Shown here: in pieces, positions 8,812 to 14,867 of the stretch
Numbering within the stretch: position 1 is the stretch's first letter
How the letters are laid out: the number at the start of each line of letters is the position of its first letter
Assembly: GCA_017882245.1 (NCBI GenBank)
Contig: JADGPV010000013.1
Location: 1-18,226, forward strand
Source: Bacteroidales bacterium
Lineage (GTDB): Bacteria > Bacteroidota > Bacteroidia > Bacteroidales > VadinHA17
DNA length: 18,226 nt
Reading direction: 5' to 3'
The notes under the pieces: model-generated
The model's input: the letters and a program-made list of their open reading frames with translations, nothing else
Database searches by the model: none
What the model was told of the DNA's origin: nothing
Translations under genes and position numbers: made by a program

Positions 8812-9963
8812 TCAGATCTTATTTTTTTTCTCAACTATTCCAATGCCAGGTCTGTCAGGCAGGGTCACCTTTCCGTCAACAATAGTCATCCCTTCGTAGA
8901 TATCATTGCTAATCAAAAGATTGCCGTCAAGGTCAGCCCAGTCGGCCAGCGGTGAGAGTTGTGCTGCAGCTGTTACTGCACATGAGGTTTCAGTCATACA
9001 TCCGACAAGTATCTTCATACCCATCTGTCTTGCCATGGTGATCATCTTATACGCTGCGTTCATCCCTCCGCATTTCATCAGCTTCACGTTGATACCTGAA
9101 TAGATCCCTTTCATGGACAGCAGATCCTGCACAGTCTGAAGTGCCTCATCAGCCATTATCGGCAGAGGACTCCTGGCTGTCAGCCAGGCGATATCATCTA
9201 CCTGTTCTTTCGGCAGGGGTTGCTCAACGAACTGTACCCCTCTCCCGCTCAGCCACTGAACCATCTCAAGAGCCTTTTGCTTATCCTTCCACCCCTGGTT
9301 GACATCTGCATATAATGGCACATCCGTCACTGAACGGACCGTTTCAATCATCTCTTTATCGTTGTCTCTTCCGAGCTTGACCTTTAATATTTTGAAGGCC
9401 TTTGCTTCGAGTGTCTTCTGCTTCACTACCTCTGCCGTATCAATGCCAATGGTGAAGCTTGAATTTGGCGTTTTCAGAGGGTTAAGCCCCCACAGTCTGA
9501 ACCATGGCTGCTCCATTAGTTTACCGGTAAGGTCATGAAGAGCTATATCAACGGAAGCTTTAGCGGCATGGTTGCCCGGCATGATGCCCTCAACATAGTC
9601 AAGGATATCTTCCATCAGGAATGGGTCAGTAAACTGCCCGAGATTTACCTTTGAAAGAAACTCTGTCACTGACTTCAGGCTTTCACCAAGGTAGGGAGGC
9701 ATTGATGCCTCACCAAAACCTGTCACTCCGTCATATTCAATGGTTGTGAGTATTCCGGGTGTTGTGGTTCTCGAATTTGCCGCAACCGTAAATACATGTC
9801 TGAGCTGCAGCTCATAAGGTCTGAAGCTTAACTTTAATCCTGCACTGCTTTTCTTTGCTGAATTGGTCCGCTTAGCTGACATGTCCGTAGTTGAAGCTGA
9901 ACATCCTGTCAATAAAGCTCCGGTTGCCAGTCCTCCGATTTTAATGAAATCTCTTTTCTTCAT
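8812..9963 (-). CDS. Dipeptide epimerase (L-Ala-D/L-Glu type), enolase superfamily, with lipoprotein signal
   Basis: The enzyme inverts the second residue of L-Ala-D-Glu to give L-Ala-L-Glu during murein peptide recycling. I chose the ATG at 9963. An in-frame ATG at 10023 would overlap the upstream gene by 59 nt and add 20 residues, whereas the 9963 start gives a 383-residue protein beginning M-K-K-R-D-F-I-K-I-G-G and ending its signal in L-L-T-G-C (Cys21). The signal is twin-arginine-like (K-R instead of R-R) with a lipobox, implying export and lipidation. Enolase-superfamily residues in this numbering are K194-V-K196, metal ligands D220, E247 and D272, the second catalytic lysine K294, and D344-L-D346, the D-x-D that holds the dipeptide amino group in this subgroup. 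The start lies 1 nt after the stop of the NlpC/P60 gene, implying coupled translation. Other dipeptide specificities occur in the subgroup, so the exact substrate is less certain than the reaction type. Confidence 0.9.
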   Translation of the reverse strand: MKKRDFIKIGGLATGALLTGCSASTTDMSAKRTNSAKKSSAGLKLSFRPYELQLRHVFTVAANSRTTTPGILTTIEYDGVTGFGEASMPPYLGESLKSVTEFLSKVNLGQFTDPFLMEDILDYVEGIMPGNHAAKASVDIALHDLTGKLMEQPWFRLWGLNPLKTPNSSFTIGIDTAEVVKQKTLEAKAFKILKVKLGRDNDKEMIETVRSVTDVPLYADVNQGWKDKQKALEMVQWLSGRGVQFVEQPLPKEQVDDIAWLTARSPLPIMADEALQTVQDLLSMKGIYSGINVKLMKCGGMNAAYKMITMARQMGMKILVGCMTETSCAVTAAAQLSPLADWADLDGNLLISNDIYEGMTIVDGKVTLPDRPGIGIVEKKNKI

Positions 9964-9964
9964 G

Positions 9965-11140
9965 TTAAAAATACCAGCGATGCTGTGAAACACGTTCAAT
10001 TCCCTTACCCGGCGTAACGCCAATAACCCTCTTCGCTCCGAGGAGTGTTGAAGCGCGGTATTGGCTGTAGTTTACCCGCGTCGAATCAAAGCTGTTGATC
10101 CTTACCATCCCTGATGAATGTATAAACTCAGTATCACCTATATACATTCCAGTATGGGTTATTCTCTTTTTACCATCGTTCATCCGACCGAAGAAGAGCA
10201 GGTCGCCAGGTGCCAGTGAATCACAACCATGTTCAATACTTCTTTCAGTTCCATATCTGTACTGACCTGAGGCATCGCGGGCAAGAATTACTCCGCCAGT
10301 GAAATAAATCGTTTTTGTGAAGCCGCTGCAGTCCATTCCCTTGGTTGAGGTGCCGCCCCAGAGGTAAGGAGAGCCCATCATAGTACGGGCAACAGCAATC
10401 ATCAGGTCAGACACAGGCTCTGCTTTTTCAGCCCATACCCTGAAGTCAGAGGCCTCATTCTTTCTTATCCTGCCTTCCCGTCCGTCAGGAAGTACAACAC
10501 TGTAAAAGTCTTTCTGCTCACCGGTCTTTTTCAAAACACACCCAAGAACGATATCTGATACCGTCTGATCATAACTGTCAGTAATGACTCCCGTGTTTTT
10601 AAGGAATATAAGCCTCTCACAGCTTTTCCATGCAGCCATCTCATTATCACTAAGTTCAGCTATTACATCGTCGCCAGTCCATCCCAGATAAGCATCCGGC
10701 GTCTGAATAAAAAGCCACCCTCCGCTCCTGTTAAGTATCTTTACCGGGGTGCCCATCAATGGCTGGGTTGCCATTTCAGCGCCATTAGAAGGTTCGGTCC
10801 TCATGTTGCAGACACTTACTGTAACAAGACCCCAGGGTTTTTTCACCACTGAAGTGTCGGGCAGGACAGTTATACTATCATTATATTTATAGCCAGACCG
10901 GTTGAGCAGTTCAATAACCTTATCCTTTGCTTCGGGCAGGTTGGTCTCACCTCTGACAGTAATAACGCCGCCTTCAGACATGGTTACTGAAAGGTCGCAA
11001 AGTGATTCCATATGCTGAGGTACCATGACAGCTGAGAGAGAATCTATCTGATTCTTAATCTCTGAAGGAACCTCTTTGTTATGGCATCCCGTAAGCTGAA
11101 GAGCAGACAGAATGATGATCAGGTATTTACAGGGTCTCAT
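9965..11140 (-). CDS. NlpC/P60 lipoprotein endopeptidase, probable gamma-D-glutamyl-L-diamino acid peptidase
   Basis: This 391-residue protein is expected to cut the bond between D-Glu and the diamino acid in murein stem peptides, releasing L-Ala-D-Glu. The signal peptide ends in L-T-G-C (Cys19), so it is a lipoprotein. Domains in order are a small beta-alpha-beta region (about 50-95, BON-like in appearance), a bacterial SH3 domain (about 104-160), a second SH3-like region (about 165-240), and the NlpC/P60 domain (about 243-375) with catalytic C271 in G-M-D-C-S-G-F, H329 in ITHTGMYIG and H341 in F-I-H. The two-SH3 plus C40 layout matches the YkfC-type enzymes, which need a free N-terminal L-Ala and so act on already released peptides rather than intact wall. 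It is the first gene of the operon, has a recognisable promoter, and precedes the epimerase that would use its product, which strengthens the specificity call. A lytic role on intact peptidoglycan is the alternative. Confidence 0.92.
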   Translation of the reverse strand: MRPCKYLIIILSALQLTGCHNKEVPSEIKNQIDSLSAVMVPQHMESLCDLSVTMSEGGVITVRGETNLPEAKDKVIELLNRSGYKYNDSITVLPDTSVVKKPWGLVTVSVCNMRTEPSNGAEMATQPLMGTPVKILNRSGGWLFIQTPDAYLGWTGDDVIAELSDNEMAAWKSCERLIFLKNTGVITDSYDQTVSDIVLGCVLKKTGEQKDFYSVVLPDGREGRIRKNEASDFRVWAEKAEPVSDLMIAVARTMMGSPYLWGGTSTKGMDCSGFTKTIYFTGGVILARDASGQYRYGTERSIEHGCDSLAPGDLLFFGRMNDGKKRITHTGMYIGDTEFIHSSGMVRINSFDSTRVNYSQYRASTLLGAKRVIGVTPGKGIERVSQHRWYF

Positions 11141-11160
11141 AAAATGTTGTATTACATCTT

Positions 11161-11199
11161 ACAAATTCAAATATAAAAAAATATCATATTCAAGTCAAG
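11161..11199 (-). promoter_or_regulatory. Bacteroidales-type promoter for the NlpC/P60-epimerase-SusC-SusD operon
   Basis: On the minus strand a perfect TAnnTTTG box (TATATTTG, 11175 down to 11168) lies 20 nt after a CTTG (11199 down to 11196), which differs by one base from the TTTG expected at -33. This is the spacing known for the primary sigma factor of Bacteroides. Transcription would begin near 11161, giving a leader of about 20 nt before the ATG at 11140. The divergent namZ promoter must share this 102-nt region, so both may respond to one regulator. No clear operator palindrome is visible. Confidence 0.55.
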
Positions 11200-11242
11200 G
11201 GCAGGATGAAATTATTTACTTTAGTGAACCGGAAGAAAAAAA

Positions 11243-12505
11243 ATGAATCGTATGAACACCTTAATTAAACTATCCAGGTCTTTGATGATACTTATCCTTG
11301 CCATGTCAGGACCAGGAGTTCTGAGAGGGCAAATAGTTGAGACAGGTCTTGAGGGGCTCATGAAGAGTGATTTTGAAATTCTTAAGGGGAAAAGAGTTGG
11401 TCTCGTGACCAATCCCACAGGCGTAGACCGCTACCTCAGGTCAACGGTTGACATCTTGTTTAATACTCCCGGCGTGACGCTTTCTGCCTTATTTGGCCCT
11501 GAGCATGGCGTCAGGGGAGAATTCACAGCAGGAGAGTATGTGACCTCGGAAAAAGACCCCGCTACCGGTATCCCTGTTTACAGCCTTTATGGAAAGACCA
11601 GAAAACCTACCCCGGAAATGTTCAGGGATATTGATGTTATTGTCTATGATATTCAGGATATTGGTTCGAGGTCATATACCTTCATCAGTACGCTCGGCCT
11701 TGTCATGGAAGCTGCAGCAGAAAACAACATACCGGTAGTTGTGCTTGACAGGCCGAACCCGCTGGGCGGCATACGGATGGAAGGTGCAGTGACAAGGCCG
11801 GGATTCATTTCTTTTGTGAGCCAGTTTGAAATACCATATATTCATGGACTTACCGTAGGGGAGCTGGCCCTCTTCCTTAACGGCGAAGGGATGCTGGCCA
11901 ACGGAATAAAGTGTGACCTGAAAGTGGTTAAGATGACCGGCTGGTCGCGTAATATGTACTTTGAAGAGACAGGTTTGCCATGGGTACCTTCATCACCCCA
12001 TGTACCATACAGGGACTCTCCTCTCTTTTATCCCGCAACCGGTATTGTGGGAGAGTTATACACGGTAAGCATAGGAGTAGGTTACACCCTGCCTTTCCAG
12101 CTTTTTGCAGCGGAGTGGATCAACGCTGACTCACTTGCATCCGGCATGAACAGCCTTAAGCTGCCCGGAGTGATCTTCAGACCCGTCCATTACAAACCTT
12201 ACTACAGCACACTACAGGGAAAGATGGTGCACGGCGTACAAATACACTTGACGGATGCAACGGTTGCTCCTCTTTCACTACTCCAGTTTTATCTGATGCA
12301 GGAGGCCCACAGGCTGTGGCCTGACAGGAATATCTTCGAGATGTGTGATCCGTCACGTCTTGCAATGTTTGACAAGGTTTGCGGCACAGACAGCGTGAGA
12401 ATTGAGTTCACCAGATCTTTCAAAGTCAGCGATATCATGGGCCTTTGGACAAATGATATCCCTGCTTTCAGGAAGAAGGCTTCGAAATACTTTTTATACG
12501 ATTAG
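11243..12505 (+). CDS. namZ: DUF1343/GH171 exo-beta-N-acetylmuramidase (NamZ family), secreted
   Basis: This is a 420-residue protein with a Sec signal peptide (basic start, hydrophobic core about 11-21, likely cleavage near L-R-G-Q30), so it should act in the periplasm. Founding members of the family, from Bacillus subtilis and Tannerella forsythia, remove single MurNAc residues from the non-reducing ends of peptidoglycan glycan chains. Family motifs are RVGLVTNPTG (51-60), ALFGPEHGVRG (82-92, containing the conserved Glu87), VYDIQDIGSRSYT (134-146), VLDRPNPLGG (167-176) and Y-I-H-G-L-T-V-G-E (199-207). The length matches the family. It is divergent from the NlpC/P60 operon across a shared 102-nt promoter region and its stop is 6 nt from the convergent NagB/LmbE-like gene. 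The context of muropeptide enzymes on both sides agrees with a role in MurNAc release. Activity is inferred from the family; the older name for this family was YbbC. Confidence 0.88.
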   Translation: MNRMNTLIKLSRSLMILILAMSGPGVLRGQIVETGLEGLMKSDFEILKGKRVGLVTNPTGVDRYLRSTVDILFNTPGVTLSALFGPEHGVRGEFTAGEYVTSEKDPATGIPVYSLYGKTRKPTPEMFRDIDVIVYDIQDIGSRSYTFISTLGLVMEAAAENNIPVVVLDRPNPLGGIRMEGAVTRPGFISFVSQFEIPYIHGLTVGELALFLNGEGMLANGIKCDLKVVKMTGWSRNMYFEETGLPWVPSSPHVPYRDSPLFYPATGIVGELYTVSIGVGYTLPFQLFAAEWINADSLASGMNSLKLPGVIFRPVHYKPYYSTLQGKMVHGVQIHLTDATVAPLSLLQFYLMQEAHRLWPDRNIFEMCDPSRLAMFDKVCGTDSVRIEFTRSFKVSDIMGLWTNDIPAFRKKASKYFLYD

Positions 12506-12511
12506 TCAGTT

Positions 12512-14839
12512 TTAAAGTGCCTCTCCCTCGACGCTCTTTTCAAGTTCACGGGCGTGTTTCAGGAACTCGTCGAAACGCATTTCCTTATAATAAACCATTC
12601 CGTGCGTACCTCTGATCTTGGGGCTCTCATTCTCATAAAAAAAGTCTTTACCTAATATCAGCTGAACTTGCTTGAACTGTTCAACCCACACCTGCTGCGA
12701 GAGATCGCTGAAAGGTCCGTCGTAGACCGGACTTGGAAAAGAGGCGTTTACCTGGCTCACATAACAGTCACGGAACGACTGGTTCAATACGGCCATGGAG
12801 TTGAGTGAAACCGGGATAAAAACATTAGCCTCGTAAGGCAGGAATCTGTACCATACATTTCTGTAACCTATTATTCTTAGTTCTGACAGGTCCTTTTCCA
12901 AATTCCATTGTCTGAGTGCTTCAGCAATAGCCTGGAGGACCTTATAATGGGTATCGGGACCAGAGCCTTCAGGGTCGAATGCAAGGCTTATAATTGTCGG
13001 ACGAATACGCTTCAGGAGCTGCAGAATCGGTTCAACGTCCCTGTTGCGGTCAGGCTGCTGGGTAAAGATATCACCTGTATAGAATCCTAGGCGGAGATGC
13101 TCAATGTTTCGCACCGGAACACCATAATGAGCCCACACAAGCTCTTCTTCAAACTCCCTCAGCATTCCCTTAAGCCTCTGGATATCGGGAGGATTCTTTT
13201 CACCGCTGTAACTTGCGCTTATAAGTTCGATATTCTTCTGTATCTGTCTGATCAGCTCATCTTTTGATTTCAGCTTATAGATATCGACCATTGCTCTGAC
13301 TATCCTGTGGCAAGCTCCCCTGAGTTTGCCCGCATCGTCCTTGTCGGCCACTTTATCTAGATAATGGCTTACATCCTTATCCCACTTGAACTTATATCCG
13401 CTTTCAAAAAAGTCCGGATAACGCAGCATCTGAATTTTATTGATCGAAATCAGACAGAGTGTTTCCTCAAGAAACTGCAGCAACATATGGTTGGTGACTG
13501 CATTAAAGCCGGAGGTAAGCACAGAAAAATGGAACCTGTTGGTTATTTCCCTCAGCTGTGGAATTATAGCCGGAAAAATCCCCAGCATTATATCATCATG
13601 GTGCGGCCCTGTGTGCAGAAAAACAGCATTCTTTTCTCCTTTCAGTCCGGCCTCCATTTTTTTCTTTGTCGATTCAATCACGTCCGTAATCCTGTCCATG
13701 CTCAGGTCAGGTATCATAGAGCAGTACTCATCATTTTTCAGATCCTCCAGGACCAGTTTATGTGCATATTTGTCAATCTTCTGGCAAAGATCATAAACAG
13801 CCCTTTCTGTCTTTTCAAAGGTCCATTCGCCTTCCCTGTAATATTTCTGGACACTGTCATTAAGCTGAACTGAGGCTCCCTCAGTAATGTAAAAGCGTGC
13901 ATTCTTCAGGCCTTGCAGAACGGTGGCAGGATACAGATTGTCAGGGCTGTTTTCAAGTGCATTCTTAACAACAAGCGCCTTGGCATCGCCGGCCGCAAAG
14001 ATCACTGAAACAGCGTCGGGATTATGAGTTATTGTCCCTAATCCGATTGTAATTACCAGCCGGGTTCTCGAAACCTCAATGCCTCCGAGATCACCTGCTG
14101 ATGCCGCCTGAGTCTCAAAGTTGGTAGCCGTAAGCCTGGTGGTTGAATTATGATCACTTCCTCTGGTGTTAAAAGCAATGTGTCCGTCAGGGCCTATGCC
14201 CCCAAGGAAGAAACCGATACCTCCCATGGCACGGATCTGTTTTTCATAGTTAGTACACCAGTTGTCTACCATAAAAATTGATGCCTGCTGAAGTTTTTCA
14301 AAGGGATTCAGGGCTTCCCTGTTTCTCAGGGAAAGGTCTATAATGTTATCCGGGAACACCTCTGAATAATCTTTTCCGTCTGCCAGTGTTATCTCATCGG
14401 TATTTATAAGGAGGGCTTTTGACGGATCGAGACCAAATCCATCGATGTAGTATTTCCTGACATAATCAAAGAAGCTGTTATGCTGTTTCGGGTTTATAGG
14501 GTAGAACTCATCTATCTGGATGAAATGAAGACGTTTCAGTGATGGTTTCTTTTTCAGGAGCAGGCCGTTCTTTTCCCTTATTTTCTGTGCCTCCGGCTTC
14601 TCCCAGTTATTCAGGAGGTATTGTGTCCATTTGATGAAGTACTCAGGGGTTTTTCCCGTAGGGAGGCTGATGACACCATCAGGATGGTCAGCTACCCATT
14701 CGATAAACCTCAGTGAAGTCAGCAATCCGAGATCCGGGAAATTTTTTACGACGATATAAGGCAGCCTCGTGGTGAACTGCTTTCTTCCCGAATGATCAAA
14801 GAATGCCTTTTCAACTTTCGTAAACCGTGCGGTATTCAT
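12512..14839 (-). CDS. NagB-like (glucosamine-6-phosphate deaminase-like) protein fused to a LmbE/PIG-L deacetylase-like domain
   Basis: This is a 775-residue cytoplasmic two-domain protein with no signal peptide. Residues about 20-345 resemble NagB: the sugar-phosphate loop LPTGKTP (59-65), I-D110-E-F matching the proton-transfer Asp of NagB, and GPDGHIAFN (216-224) carrying D218 and H220. The glutamate that completes the D-H-E set in classical NagB (Glu148 in E. coli) is Thr225 here. Residues about 400-775 resemble the LmbE/PIG-L family of zinc-dependent N-deacetylases: PHHDDIMLG (412-420), equivalent to the AHPDD motif, and D-T-H631 as the likely further zinc ligand. Together they could deacetylate and then deaminate an N-acetylated amino-sugar phosphate, but neither activity is proven and the Thr substitution argues for caution. 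It is third in a minus-strand unit, 28 nt after the dehydrogenase gene. Similar fusions are known in Bacteroidota as deaminase-like proteins without a settled role. Confidence 0.85.
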   Translation of the reverse strand: MNTARFTKVEKAFFDHSGRKQFTTRLPYIVVKNFPDLGLLTSLRFIEWVADHPDGVISLPTGKTPEYFIKWTQYLLNNWEKPEAQKIREKNGLLLKKKPSLKRLHFIQIDEFYPINPKQHNSFFDYVRKYYIDGFGLDPSKALLINTDEITLADGKDYSEVFPDNIIDLSLRNREALNPFEKLQQASIFMVDNWCTNYEKQIRAMGGIGFFLGGIGPDGHIAFNTRGSDHNSTTRLTATNFETQAASAGDLGGIEVSRTRLVITIGLGTITHNPDAVSVIFAAGDAKALVVKNALENSPDNLYPATVLQGLKNARFYITEGASVQLNDSVQKYYREGEWTFEKTERAVYDLCQKIDKYAHKLVLEDLKNDEYCSMIPDLSMDRITDVIESTKKKMEAGLKGEKNAVFLHTGPHHDDIMLGIFPAIIPQLREITNRFHFSVLTSGFNAVTNHMLLQFLEETLCLISINKIQMLRYPDFFESGYKFKWDKDVSHYLDKVADKDDAGKLRGACHRIVRAMVDIYKLKSKDELIRQIQKNIELISASYSGEKNPPDIQRLKGMLREFEEELVWAHYGVPVRNIEHLRLGFYTGDIFTQQPDRNRDVEPILQLLKRIRPTIISLAFDPEGSGPDTHYKVLQAIAEALRQWNLEKDLSELRIIGYRNVWYRFLPYEANVFIPVSLNSMAVLNQSFRDCYVSQVNASFPSPVYDGPFSDLSQQVWVEQFKQVQLILGKDFFYENESPKIRGTHGMVYYKEMRFDEFLKHARELEKSVEGEAL

Positions 14840-14867
14840 ATCTGTGATTTTTTAAAAATTGTCAATT

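Noticed and set aside
9964..10023. Upstream in-frame ATG that would extend the epimerase by 20 residues
   Set aside because: It overlaps the NlpC/P60 gene by 59 nt and would bury the Tat-like lipoprotein signal behind a non-signal extension; the ATG at 9963, 1 nt after the upstream stop, explains the sequence better.
11217..11224. Possible promoter box (TACTTTAG) before namZ
   Set aside because: One mismatch in the core and no -33 element; mentioned only as part of the shared control region.
13364..13873. 169-codon open frame on the plus strand inside the NagB/LmbE-like gene
   Set aside because: It lies wholly antisense to a well-supported gene and its translation shows no recognisable domain or family motif.
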